A stretch of DNA of 64,000 nucleotides from Gerris lacustris (GCA_951217055.1 OX578281.1:16035344-16099343); one strand, 5' to 3'. Positions 21,060 through 31,604 are shown, counted from the stretch's first letter. Numbers and translations: made by a program. Notes: generated by a model not told the origin, from the letters alone.

Positions 21060-21985
21060 GATAAGATAAGATAATTTATTTACATTAAGTACAATTTTCC
21101 TTATGTACAATAGTAAATCGTCAATTATTGTATTTTGATGAAACATAAATGTTGACAGTTTTAAAACAATACATCACAGATTACTGCTTACAGGTGTCAG
21201 TTTAAAATATTTATCCTTTAATTTAATTAACTACATGCTAATGAGACAATACAAACGATAATAATTGACATTTAAATAATTTAACATGCATATCACAGTT
21301 TTATAACTTGGTAACAGACAGGACAAAACAAATTAAAATTAAAACAAGTTTATAAATAAATAATTATTTTATAAAATCACTAATTGTATATAAGGGACTA
21401 GACAATAATAAATTTTTACACTCTCTAACAAAAACATCAAAATTGCTCACATTTTTAATATTAACAGGTAACTTGTTGTAAAAATGTATTCCATTATAAT
21501 GACTGCTTTTTTTTATAAAAATTAGTTGTATGCTTATTAATCTTCAAATCATTTTTATTTCTAGTACCATAGTCATAACTGTCTCCAACTTTTTGATACA
21601 TGTCTAAATTCTTCTTAACAATTTTCAAATTTTCCAATACATAAAGAGCTGGCACAGTCATAATCTCTAATTTTTTAAATAATGGTTTGCAAGACTTTTT
21701 GTGCCCAACTTTACAAATAGCTCTAATTATTTTTTTCTGTATTAACAGAGTCTTTTTAGCTCGAGGAGAATTTCCCCATAAAACTAAACCATACATCCTA
21801 GATTGAATGCTACTGTAGTAAATATTTTTCAATTGTGCTTCATTCAAGTAATTAGATAAGTATTTAATTAGGTAATAATTACTGTTTAATATTTTATTAA
21901 TATTTTCAACTTGATGGTCCCATTTTAAATTTTTTTCAAGGCAAAGTCCTAACAGTTTAGATATAAGTTTTCTCTTCCGCATGCG
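21060..21985 (-). mobile_element. 5'-truncated non-LTR retrotransposon inserted in modular repeat A
   Basis: On the minus strand it reads from the reverse transcriptase C-terminus through about 0.43 kb of 3' UTR to a (TTATC)n-type tail (plus-strand ATAAGATAAGATAAGATAA at 21057-21075). The tail of short repeats rather than poly(A) is like CR1/L2-type and some Jockey-type elements. The 5' end is truncated, as usual for incomplete reverse transcription. A similar TTATCTTATCTTATCTTATC tail lies at 49978-49999 after different sequence. Confidence 0.82.
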
Positions 21986-21994
21986 CATAAACAT
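21494..21994 (-). pseudogene. Reverse transcriptase C-terminal fragment (Jockey/CR1-type LINE)
   Basis: The 166-codon frame reads LLGLCLEKNLKWDHQVENI early on (family: LGV.LD..L.W..HI, thumb/connector region), then YLNEAQLKNIYYSSIQSRMYG and LVLWGNSPRAKKTLLIQKKI (family: YYALI...L.YGI.LWG.....L..LQKKAIR), then SCKPLFKKLEIMTVPALYVL (family: CRPLFKKLGILTLPSLYI) and a Lys-rich C-terminus. The catalytic FADD block and the endonuclease lie upstream and are missing. It has no stop or shift within the frame, so insertion was fairly recent. The first residues come from the junction with the host repeat and are not part of the LINE. Confidence 0.88.
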
Positions 21995-22290
21995 ACATTT
22001 ATTTGCACCTATAGCTTCAAAAGTACTTATCTAATTTGTATGAAACTTTACTAAATTGATCCTTTAATTCATGTAAAAAATCAAAACAATCTTGACAGAT
22101 TAAAATACTGGGGAAACGATTATACAAAGTCGACAATAATGGCTTGTAAAAGCATAATATCAATAAAGTACGTGATAGGATCCGAGGAAGCTATGTGCCA
22201 CACCAATTGGCAGTCTCTTTTGAAACATAATACTCTTAGACGTTATAAAAACCTTTTTATTATTACTGGTCTTATATTACTTTGCTTTGT

Positions 22291-23028
22291 AAGTTTCATC
22301 GCACATTTCCGTTTCCCCAATTTTGAACCACTTCCCGTGATTCAATCTTCCCCAAATTTTGCACATAGATACAACTTAGGCAAACAATACAGAAACCGAA
22401 AGTAGAAAAATTTTAAAAAAAATGGCGTCAAATTTATTTGGTTTTCAAGTTTCATCGCACACCTATTATCCCAATTTTGAACCACTTACCGTCATTCAAT
22501 CTTCCCCAAATTTTGCACATAGATACAACTAAGGTGAAGAATACAGAAACCAAAAATAAAAAAATAAAAATAAAAATGGCGTCAAATTTATTTGCTTTTT
22601 AAGTTTCATCGCACACCTATTACCCCAATTTTGAACCACTTACCGTCATTCAATCTTCCCCACATTTTGCACATAGATACAACTAAGGTGAAGAATACAG
22701 AAACCAAAAAAAAAAAAAAAAAAAAAATGGCGTCAAATTTATTTGCTTTTTAAGTTTCATCGCACACCTATTACCCCAATTTTGAACCACTTACCGTCAT
22801 TCAATCTTCCCCACATTTTGCACATAGATACAACTAAGGTGAAGAATACAGAAACCAAAAAAAAAAAAAAAAAAAAAAGTCGTCAAATTTATTTGCTTTT
22901 TAAGTTTCATCGCACACCTATTACCCCAATTTTGAACCATTTCCCATCATTTAATCTTCCCCAAATTTTGCACATAGATACAACTAAGATGAAGAATACA
23001 GAAACCAAAAAAAAAAAAGTTGAAAATA
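22291..23028. repeat. Five-unit tandem array, ~150-bp unit with internal poly(A)
   Basis: Units start AAGTTTCATCGCACACC at 22291, 22447, 22601, 22752 and 22902 (periods 156, 154, 151, 150). Each has TTTTGAACCACTTACCGTCA, CAATCTTCCCCA-ATTTTGCACATAGATACA, then GAATACAGAAACC and an A-rich stretch of variable length (A/T-interrupted in units 1-2, pure A of about 21 in unit 3 and 20 in unit 4, shorter in unit 5), then GGCGTCAAATTTATTTG. The outer units are more diverged than the middle ones, as expected for unequal exchange. A 134-codon frame over units 4-5 merely translates the repeat. Confidence 0.93.
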
Positions 23029-24960
23029 AGACCAGTTTTGAAAAATGGCATTTTTATATGAATTATTATATATTGAAAATGTTTGTCATTAACCTGATTG
23101 AAATAAATAACCTATTATTTATATCAAAATACAAAATACTAAAGTAATAATGTTGGATTTGTATTTGGGCTTAGGGCTTAGGCCAAAAATAAAGCTGAAT
23201 TACAATAAAGCTTACTTCCAATTAAATTTACTAACAAATTACAGGTTTTTTTTATCTTCTTTATTACTAACAATAATAATAATTTATTCTTGAGTATATT
23301 TAAGAATTAATATAAGCTTAAGTTTATTACACTTAAGCCATTCTTAGGCATTAAAAGATAATGTAATTACCAATTTAATACCATCTATGTCAGTGGTAAG
23401 ATAAACGGTTAATTAAAGATATAAAAACAACAGTTAACTGAAGTCATTAAAGGGCGTAAGATTGCAAAGGGTAGAGGAAAATTTATACGCAATTATTTAT
23501 CTAAGAATGTGAATATAATCGAGGTCTTTGGTAATCTAGTTATGCCTTTTTTTTGTACTTAATGCTGCAAATACAGTTGATATTTAATATCAGCTGCAAG
23601 ATATAGAATTTCTATGTAAATTAAAAATACTCTAATTCTTGTTTTTGTGTGTATAAAAACTTTAACATCTCTTAAAAAAGTTAAAAATCCATTTCTTTAA
23701 GAGTTAAAAAACTTGTAGAAATTAAATTATCATCAAGTATTCTATAATGTTCTATCTTCTAATTCGATTATATTTGTAGAACTTATTAATTTATATTAAT
23801 GATTTAATAAGGAGTATTTTGTTTACCGTGAACAGCGATAACACGATTTGCGTTGACTTCTTTAATCGGTCCTGAACTAATAATAATTTTAAGTGCTGGA
23901 AATAGACCATTTCTATTTAAATTGTATTCTATGCAGGTGAGAACGCATTTCTATTTATGCTTGTAGAAACTAATAACTACTTCCAGTTATAAGTACTAGT
24001 AAGTTCATACTGACTAATAAGTTTCATGTGACATGGAAAAACACATAACCTTAAGTGGGTTCGTCCAAGATTTGATGGAACTTATAGTTCAATCAAATCC
24101 ATAAAAAATTATTTGTTTATTATCAAACCACATAGCAAATATTTAAAAGGGAGTCAAGCAAGAGCTCAAATGGTAATTGATTAAATGGATCGAAACCACT
24201 CCGTATTAATCCATTGGGATTAGTAATAAACTTAATAGCGACTAAATATGATTCGTAGGCTTCCGCAGTGTACCTCGAGTCTAGAGATGGAACGGGTTAG
24301 GCTCAAGGGTGTTAAATAAAGGGAATGGGACGTTAGGTAGGGTTTAAAGGCAAAAAAGTGACTGCATGGAGATATTACAAGAAATTAAAGAGAAAGAAGA
24401 GATAAAAGTCGTACTGCGCATGCTCACAACTTTAGATTGGGACTCATTACCTTCTTAGTTTTTTTTTTAATCAGGTTATAAACGGATTTAACTATAAAGA
24501 AATTTAACTTTAAACCAATTTAATCAATAATTAACATACATATTTAGTAAAGTGTTATTTTAATAATTATTCCAATTTATGAAAACATATTACAAAAATG
24601 TAAAAGATTATGTGTTATAGATAATTTTAAATTTGAATGATTTCAACTTACTCTCTGAAATTATAAATAATGCAAACTGAGCCACTATAAACGGCTAAAT
24701 ATAATCCAAATATCTATAAATAAACATCACTTATAAACAGCACAAAATAATTAGACCCAAAAATATCGGGAGTTAATATAAAGTTAACATGCAAATGGGA
24801 AAAATGATATGTTGATTATAGATAACCTGCCGCACGTTTCTTGGTAACCTATAACCAAGAAGGAGGTAATGTGTCCTACTGGTCTCCAATTTCTTTACAT
24901 CCTCATGGGGTCACTTTTTTCCCACATCGCTCCATCCCCTTTATTTAACATACTTGGTTA
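23029..24960. other. Non-coding, no feature recognised
   Basis: Nearly 2 kb of AT-rich sequence with stop codons in every frame. I found no transposon ends, tandem repeat or coding similarity. It is the largest stretch here without a visible repeat and would be a candidate for ordinary intronic or intergenic DNA. Confidence 0.5.
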
Positions 24961-25133
24961 GGACGATAGTCTGATGCGATGTCGTCTAATGTGGGATGCC
25001 TAATGCACTGTACGCAGTTACACCCACACTCGGGAAGCGCAAGCAGTTGAGTTGTGGGAGTACCTCTAGTGACTCTTAAGCTGTTTTTTTTTTTATGTAT
25101 TGGCTTCACTAACAGAACAATATTCCCCTTAAT

Positions 25134-25473
25134 AAAAGGCGTAGAAAAAATATATGGGTGCATCAGTTTAATGAATACAGATCTTCTGGGGAGTTTTTTT
25201 AAAACTTACGAAACTACCCTGATAAATTCCAAAGACTGTCACCGTAAGGCTGTAGAAACATTTAGTTATATTCTTAAAGGCATAAAAGACGACATACCTG
25301 GACAACATAACTTCTGGTTTAATGTTCCGGTTACAGAAGGCTTTGTTTCGCTGGACCCCAATGGCGAGACTCATTCCTTTACAATTTACAAGATCCTTTA
25401 CACTCTCTTTTCATTTCCCCCATCATCATGTGCCGTCGGATTTAGATATCTAACTGAAAACAAACATATTTGA
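25134..25473 (+). pseudogene. PIF/Harbinger-type transposase, N-terminal remnant
   Basis: In the frame starting AAA at 25134 the sequence reads KRRRKNIWVHQFNEYRSSGE, the N-terminal signature of Harbinger nucleases (family form RRKYWVHP......GEF). A one-base slip in the T run near 25195 moves to the frame reading KTYETTL...VETFSYILKGIKDDI, matching the family's RMS..TF..LL..I..DI block, and then a decayed VTEGFVSLDPNGETHSF where ERL..TLRFLATG is expected. A splice-acceptor-like tract ending CACTAACAG lies just upstream (25106-25115). The catalytic DDE part is absent. The identification rests on motif order, not on a search. Confidence 0.6.
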
Positions 25474-26149
25474 TCGGCCGTCATCGGTTATTGTCTATCG
25501 GCTTCCTCCTCCAATGATTAGGAACCTAGATTATAACCATCGTGCTTGCGTTTTTTACCGAAGTCGTCCGATGGTCGCTCGATGTCGAATCGGGAGAAAT
25601 TTTGATCCGATGTAGGTGTAGCATTAGTTTTGAGCAATGAACGGACTATTTTCCCCAGGGAGGACCCAGACACTGGATACACTATTGAACGAATCCCGGC
25701 CACTTTTAATTAATGTCTTTATAAGTATACTTATACTTATAGACATTTAAATTAGATGTCTTAAACTTAATAAGTTGGGAGACGAGCCTTAAGACGTTGA
25801 AGCAAGGTCTACAGAATAAACAAAGGAGGCCATTTATTTCCTCATATTATTTAAGTCATAATTTGAAATTTTATAGTTTTTTTAAATAAAATTTGTCAAG
25901 GATGTAACTTAGCGAAGACTGTTCGCGGTCTAACTTAAATCAATTTTTGTGTTTTGTGTCTCGGTAATTTGAAACTATTACTGGTATCATTTTCAAAAAA
26001 ATTACTCAGTTTTTAATGATTTCTATCATGAGCAGCTTCCTTAAAAAACATTCTCTCTCTTTAAAGAGGAAAAAAATATCTTTCTCAGTTTTCCCCAGAA
26101 TATCTAGATTTACTGTATTTACGATTGTTTAACATATGCCATTTAAGGC
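25474..26149. other. Non-coding; possibly part of the Harbinger relic at its start
   Basis: 25474-25710 is less AT-rich than its surroundings and contains a 61-codon minus-strand frame without recognisable domain. It may belong to the preceding transposon. From 25710 on it is AT-rich and featureless. Confidence 0.4.
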
Positions 26150-26377
26150 TTGAAATGGAAATGGGCAGGACATGTAATGCAGAGAAACGATGACAGATGG
26201 TCACGAAGACTGACAGAATGGACTCCATACGATATGAAAAGAAAGAGAGGAAGACAACCAAGAAAATGGCAAGATGATATTGTAAAAGATATAAATATAA
26301 TATGGCACAGAGTGCTCAGGACAAGAAAAAGTAGGAAAAGAAAAATGGTCGGAACCATCACCTCCCAGTGGGATTAG
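26150..26377 (+). pseudogene. LINE endonuclease/reverse transcriptase C-terminal fragment
   Basis: The frame reads KWKWAGHVMQRNDDRWSRRL then TEWTPYDMKRKRGRQPRKW and QDDI, which is the well-known C-terminal block of RTE/Jockey-type ORF2 proteins (family: RWAGHI.R..D.RW...V..W.P...KR.RGRP..RW.DDI). It ends in TITSQWD, close to the usual family end. About 75 of roughly 900-1000 residues remain, and no start codon of its own is needed since this is a 5'-truncated insertion. Confidence 0.85.
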
Positions 26378-26515
26378 TCACCTGGGAAGTTAGATGACTA
26401 TATCTCCACATCTAGTGGAAGGCCTGCATGCAAGTCAGACATCAATCATGGAAGCAAGTACAAGAGGACGGAACAATATACATGAAGATCGCAAGCTAAT
26501 AATAATAATAACATA
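26150..26515 (+). mobile_element. 3' end of an RTE-like non-LTR retrotransposon
   Basis: The coding C-terminus (26150-26377) is followed by a 3' UTR of about 110 bp and an (AAT)n-type tail (CTAATAATAATAATAACAT at 26496). This is 5'-truncated, as usual for LINEs. No target duplication could be read with certainty. Confidence 0.78.
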
Positions 26516-26518
26516 TTG

Positions 26519-26630
26519 AATCATGGAAAAACATGGTTTGTGGGCCCATGTTGATAGGAACTTTTTTCTCAGAATTAGTCTAGGAACCACATTCTTCATT
26601 TTCCGACACATGGTTTGAAACACCCTGTAG
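26519..26630. repeat. Solo end of a CAGGGTGT-type transposon
   Basis: ATCATGGAAAAACATGGTTT, CCCATGTTGATAGGAACTTTT and the terminal GAAACACCCTGTA resemble in layout the right end of the long-TIR mariner-type element (CCATGGTTTATAGAACTTTT...GGACACCCTGTA). The opposite end is not visible. Confidence 0.5.
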
Positions 26631-27533
26631 AGTGTAGAGAAATTTAAATCTTGTTAGATTTAATGTATAGATACACCTTCACTTTATTAATTAAACTCGC
26701 TCTTTCTAGGCAACTTCCACGTTTATTACTTTATATTTATATGTATATATACACTACAAAAAATAATTATTATTATCATAGAAGTGTCAGCGATGACGTG
26801 AAGATTACTTTAAGGAAAACAAATGATAATTTTGCGTAAGAGTGATTAGGTAAGGCTAGATAGAAGGTTGTGTAACTGAGTAAATGAGACAGGTGTCCCT
26901 TACTTCGCTTCTCATGCCTATTGTGTAACCAGATGCACCTACAAACTTTAGTTTTGATTATATTCAATTCAAATATTTTTTGACTTATTATATGACACAT
27001 TTTTATCTTGTATATATACTGTGTCTCTGAGGCTTGTATAAAAACGAAACTTCAAATTATTGTTTTTCCTTTAAATTTTTATTATCTAGAAGGTTTTTTT
27101 TTTAACTTTGCGTGTTTTCGTTCCATTTTTTCTCCGTTATAATGACTTAATTATTAATTATTATTATGGTTTCGTTAGGAGATAGCTATTATCGATTCTT
27201 GCTCTAGTTTGTTAAATGTGTTTTTGTTCTAAATTTAAACGTTAACTGAACGCAAATTTCATTGGAGAAGGGCTTTTTTTAACTCTATTTTTAAAAGGAG
27301 GGTTCTTTTTTCTGGTTATAGGATCTTTATAAACTTAATCGATGTTTATAAGTGCCAACTTTTTATGGTTGTTACCAAACACAAAAGATTAATTAAACGG
27401 GGAAACTTAAAACTTCTAAATTATGCTTCTTGTTCGACGATTCTTATAGTTCATATAAATCATTTATAGCGGAACTTTAAGGGTTAAAGAGAATTGCGTT
27501 ATTGTTATAACCGATTTCGTTAAAAATGATTTC
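26631..27533. other. Non-coding, no feature recognised
   Basis: AT-rich sequence with short frames only and no repeat partner found. Confidence 0.45.
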
Positions 27534-27535
27534 CT

Positions 27536-27650
27536 AGTATGTATATACATTCATAATATGACTATCAATCACTAAAGAATTAATCAGTATGAAGAATTAA
27601 TTAGTATGTATATATATTCATAATATGACTATCAATCACTAAAGAATTAA
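27536..27650. repeat. Direct duplication of ~48 bp
   Basis: AGTATGTATATACATTCATA then ATATGACTATCAATCACTAAAGAATTAA occurs at 27536-27583 and again, one base different, at 27602-27649, separated by an 18-bp spacer that itself contains AGTATGAAGAATTAATT. A simple local tandem duplication. Confidence 0.88.
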
Positions 27651-27779
27651 CCTCAAACGTATATGGAAAGATAAAAAACAGTTGAATTATAAAATTAGAT
27701 TTATATTTGTTCCTTATTTTTTACGGTTCCAACGATATGCTATGTGTCAAAAACGTATTTATACTTTCGGTATTATTAA

Positions 27780-28471
27780 CAGGGTGTACAGCAGCCTTGA
27801 ATTCCTTGAACTCCTGGAATTATGCTTGAATTTTTAGGATGCTTGAAAAAACCTTGAAATATGCTTGAATTTTGAAAAAATCGGGAATTTTAAAGACCCT
27901 AGGTTGTCTAGAAGTACCAATACATTTTGAATTTTTTATTTTCCGAACCACCCTAAACAACATTAGTTATTAGTTCGGATAATCGATGCGCTACTGTATA
28001 TTGTATTTCACTTCTCTGGGGTACTACTGCTGTAATTAGGTTGAATTAATACTATTAATATTATAGTAGGCTGGAGGGTTTATTTGGAATGAAAGTCCTT
28101 CGAGTGATATTTATTTTTATTTCATCAGAGCTTAGTGATCACTGAAGAAGCTCAGGTTTCCATGGTGAAAGCTTTGATGAAATTAAAATATATACTCGAA
28201 GGACTTTCATTCCAAATAAACCATTCAGCCTACTATAATATTCTTCAAGTCCAAAAAAATAAAATCTCTTCTATTATAAAAGAAATTTATATTATTTTGC
28301 TGAACTCATACTATTTTTCTCATATTTTTTTTCTATTATTCTAAGAAATTGTGAATAAATCACTATTTTAATAACTAATGTTAATAAACCCAGCCTTGAA
28401 TTTTATAAAATTGAGCCTTGAAATATTTAAATATGCTTGAATTTTACATTTTAATATTGCTGGACACCCTG
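27780..28471. mobile_element. CAGGGTGTCC-ended non-autonomous DNA transposon, ATTAA duplication
   Basis: The left end CAGGGTGTACAGCA and right end TGCTGGACACCCTG are a 14-bp TIR with two mismatches. ATTAA occurs on both sides (27775-27779 and 28472-28476) while the empty-site relative near 36270 has it once, so the target duplication is 4-5 bp. Subterminally both sides are full of CTTGAATT and CCTTGAA words in both orientations. An internal foldback lies at 28067-28242. No transposase frame. Superfamily open: TTAA could suggest Kolobok- or piggyBac-like, but the tips do not fit well. Confidence 0.8.
28067..28242. mobile_element. Foldback MITE with hammerhead-like apex, nested
   Basis: AATATTATAGTAGGCTG...TTTATTTGGAATGAAAGTCC at the left is complementary to GGACTTTCATTCCAAATAAA...CAGCCTACTATAATATT at the right. 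The apex has CATCAGAGC paired with GCTTTGATG and between them CTGAAGA (28142-28148), a short hairpin and GAAA (28167-28170). The same apex logic is seen at 16811 and 30337. It lies within the CAGGG element. Confidence 0.75.
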
Positions 28472-28611
28472 ATTAAATATAGTCATAGTTTCAAAATTCA
28501 AAATGGCGACCAATATCAAAAATAAATTTTGTGGATTTACTTGTCATACGGGGAGGTACATTCGTGCACTACTATAACTAAACTATAAAGTGAACTAACA
28601 TAATATGTTAG

Positions 28612-28885
28612 TTCATAATAAATATTACTATTCAATTCATTTAATATTTTGATCGAAATTATACTTTATTATTATACTATATTATAACTAGAACACTCGA
28701 ATAAACGTTAATAAGTTTAAAATAGTTAGCAAGTAGCCATATTCCTACCGAAGAGGAACTTATACAGGGAATTCTATAAAACTATATTAAAATTGATTTT
28801 ATTTTTTTCTTCAATTTTTCTTGTCCATATTTCTTGTCCAATTAGACGGCCAAGGACAGATGAAGGTCGTCCGACCCCAAGAAAA
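28612..28885. repeat. Left arm of a large inverted repeat (partner 31605-31884)
   Basis: TCATAATAAATATTACTA through TTTTGATCGAAATTATACTTT, GTAGCCATATTCCTACCGAA and GTCCGACCCCAAGAAAATGA is matched in inverse order at 31605-31884. The 2.7 kb between them holds microsatellites, a SINE and a foldback. The arms differ by small indels. Confidence 0.85.
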
Positions 28886-28969
28886 TGAATTTACTGCCAG
28901 ATATATTATTTAGTTAGTTCCCTTTTAAAAAGAAGGAAAAAAAATTATGTTCAACAAACTAAAACTATT

Positions 28970-28970
<1 letters not shown>

Positions 28971-29012
<42 letters not shown>
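28971..29012. repeat. (GA)n microsatellite
   Basis: Twenty-one uninterrupted GA units. Confidence 0.98.
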
Positions 29013-29014
<2 letters not shown>

Positions 29015-29380
29015 CAAAGAAAAAGGGAGGGGGGAGAACACATTGTAAAAATAATAATTAAGTAAAATTATAATTTTAATTTATATCAAGACAATTATAA
29101 TGAATAAAATGTACCATATTAAATATAGATATCTAAAGAAAAGAATTTATTTATACATATAACAAGCTGTATTAATTAAAAAGGTTTTTTCACCAATTAT
29201 TCTTTTCCACCTCACAAATAATGAGGACTGTTAAAAAAGAAACCGAAAATGAAAAGGAAAATCTCTATTTCTCAGCTTTTTTTGGGTTTATTAAAAAAGT
29301 ACAAACCCTTAAGACTTGATAATTGCGTTGTGTTTGCAATGTGCCGGGAAATAAAAAATAATAATAAAATGAATAAATAA

Positions 29381-29386
29381 TTTTAT

Positions 29387-29458
<72 letters not shown>

Positions 29459-29467
29459 ATAAAATAA
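29381..29467. repeat. (AT)n microsatellite within a palindrome
   Basis: About 32 AT units flanked by ATTTTATTTGA and TCAAATAAAAT, so the whole 87-bp tract is a potential cruciform. Confidence 0.95.
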
Positions 29468-29664
29468 AATCTTACGCTTTGTTAACAAACAACGCAATTA
29501 AATCAAAAAGTAAAATCTCATTTAATAATTTTTGATTTTCTTATTTTTATCATTGAATCAATACTAATATTAAAAAAAAAAATAATATATTTATTTTTCC
29601 AATTATGGAAAGTCTTTATTATATGAAACTTAATTTAAAAATAATGCATTCTTTCTATATTATG

Positions 29665-29665
<1 letters not shown>

Positions 29666-29754
<89 letters not shown>
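29666..29754. repeat. (TA)n microsatellite
   Basis: About 44 uninterrupted TA units, followed by AGATAAATTATATATATAAT. Confidence 0.97.
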
Positions 29755-29755
<1 letters not shown>

Positions 29756-30063
29756 TAAATTATATATATAATATATAATAACAATAACATGAGAATAAAA
29801 CCATTGTATGCTAAGTTTTATTAAATGATTTCTTGTGGGAAAATGTTAAAACATTTTGAACTTATTATAATGAGAAAATTTCGTCTGTTTATACTTTAGT
29901 TAGACTATTAAAATCAACTGTGGTTTTCTTCACTACATAACTCCCACACTAATACATGTCTTGTAGAAGCATACGAGCAGAGGCTAAAGTAATAACTTTA
30001 TTAAATATTCACCACATTATTTTATACGTTTTTTAGTTAAGAAAATAGAATTCATGATAATAT

Positions 30064-30229
30064 ATTTTTTTTTTTTTTTTCTTTTGGGTTTTAGTCCTGA
30101 TCAACTGCCAGGGTTATTACTGGACAGGGGTTATCCGGCCACTTTACTCATCTAATCGATGAGATCATTAGTGTGAAACATGTCTTACCCCGCTGGGATT
30201 CGAACTCAAAGCCGGGGTTTAGCCCTTCT
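30064..30229 (-). mobile_element. tRNA-derived SINE with poly(A) tail
   Basis: On the minus strand it starts AAGAAGGGCTAAACCCCGGC and has a perfect box B, GAGTTCGAATCCC, then a body of about 110 bp and an A-rich tail (plus-strand T run 30065-30080). It is flanked by TGATAATAT at 30055-30063 and 30230-30238, a 9-bp target duplication. A box A is only weakly recognisable, so the head is partly truncated or diverged. It is a different family from the 1291/41722 SINE. Confidence 0.82.
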
Positions 30230-30336
30230 TGATAATATTATATGCATTACTAATTACAAGAATTTAATAGCCTATGATTAGAGATAGAATTAGATTAAGG
30301 ATTTGTTGGAATCAACACCTTTTTTATTAATATTAG

Positions 30337-30709
30337 TAGGGATGTGTGATGGACCACTTTAGGTGTGAAAAAAATATACAGTTACATCATTTTCAATAAG
30401 ACGTTTCGACCCTTCATTTTAAGGTCATCCTCAGTCATAGTTTATTTCTGATTTTTGTTGGTTTTATGTTTTTTAACACGTAATAAAAGACAATTATTGA
30501 ATTCATTAATAATCGATGAATGAATAATTGAAGAAGTCGAAGAAATTCAATAATTGTCTTTTATTACATGTTAAAAAACATAAAACCAACAAAAATCAGA
30601 AATAAACTACGACTGAGGATGACCTTAAAATGAAGGATCGAAACGTCTTATTGAAAATGATGTAACTGTATATTTTTTCACACCTAAAGTGGTCCATCAC
30701 ACATCCCTA
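30337..30709. mobile_element. Foldback MITE with a hammerhead-like core in each arm
   Basis: TA-GGGATGTGTGATGGACCAC at the left pairs with GTGGTCCATCACACATCCC-TA at the right, and about 165 bp of arm on each side is nearly complementary. In each arm, reading towards the end, the order is CTGAGGA, hairpin (GACCTT/AAGGGTC or AAGGATC), GAAA, CGTC. On the plus strand the positions are CTGAGGA 30613-30619, GAAA 30640-30643 and CGTC 30644-30647; the left arm has the mirror version on the minus strand at about 30395-30440. The TA flanks suggest Tc1/mariner-type mobilisation. No ORF. Confidence 0.85.
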
Positions 30710-30986
30710 CTAGAATTAATAATAATAATAATAATAGCCTTTTTATTACCAATATTGTACATAAAATTAATAGTTAGACTTCTGTATAATTCTACATGGT
30801 AAATCGGCATTTGCCGAGGCATCCTTCTAGAGGATAAAGAGGTTATACAATGTTTATTACCTATAATCTTATTTTAGTGTGAATTTGAAATTAAAATTTT
30901 AGCATATTAATAAAAATAATTGTAAATATTCCTTCTATTTAAAACAAACTTAAATAATAATATACTTTTAAAACTGAAACAATATG

Positions 30987-30993
<7 letters not shown>

Positions 30994-31060
<67 letters not shown>

Positions 31061-31160
31061 GTACATACACATACATACATACACATATATATGGCATATA
31101 CATACATAATACATACACATAGATACACACACATACATACATATACATATCACATACAAT
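30994..31160. repeat. (TA)n microsatellite grading into (CATA)n
   Basis: A TA run at about 30994-31058, then ACATACATACA-type units to about 31160. Overlapping open frames are low-complexity translations. Confidence 0.93.
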
Positions 31161-31604
31161 ATGTATATAAAATTTCACATAGTTTTGTTAATTTTAGATT
31201 GATATTACTTAGAATTAGATTAAGTAAAATTTTGTTTATAATTATTTTATTTATTAGTAATAATGTGTTTAAACAAAATTTCAACATTTATAAAACTAAA
31301 ACTAGAGAGATAAAATGAAAAGAGCTTTAAGTACAATTAATGTTATACATACAAAAAAGTTAAAAAGTAAACTTTATAACAATGTTAAGTCTTTTGTTTA
31401 AAATGTTGTAGATCTTTTCTAAAACTTATGTTGTCAGAACTTTTCTGCATAATTTAACCTTTATACAATATTTTTCTTATTTTATTGAAGTTTTAAGGAA
31501 AGGAGATTTAAAACTTTATTAAAAACAATTTTACTTATCGTTAAATGTAATCGGTTATCTAAGTTGGTGATATCGTTCATTTGTCGAGCTAAAGTGTTCA
31601 AAGT

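Larger units (their letters stand above)
20812..22219 (+). mobile_element. Modular repeat 'A', type I middle, split by a LINE fragment
   Basis: Head GCTTCCGAGCTTACAGAAGG with GTAACGGAAGCTATGTG, type I middle to GGTCCCATATAAG (21059), then about 0.93 kb of inserted LINE. The repeat then resumes at about 21985 with AACATACATTTATTTGCACC and ends with GATCCGAGGAAGCTATGTG / ACCAATTGGCAGTCT. Copy 6917-7500 provides the uninterrupted order. Confidence 0.82.
27695..28560 (-). repeat. Copy of the 36160-36350 repeat, split by a transposon
   Basis: 27695-27779 and 28477-28560 together are the reverse complement of about 36345-36160 (words TTCCAACGATATGCTATGTG, CAAAAACGTATTTATACTTT, CAAAATGGCGACCAATATCA, CACATTCGTGC-like). 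The two halves are separated by the CAGGG element, so the copy at 36.2 kb gives the empty site. Confidence 0.82.

Noticed and set aside
22743..23147. 134-codon plus-strand open frame with Lys runs
   Set aside because: Translation of two tandem-array units and their poly(A) tracts.
30939..31178. Two YIYIYI-rich minus-strand frames
   Set aside because: Low-complexity translation of TA and CATA microsatellites.
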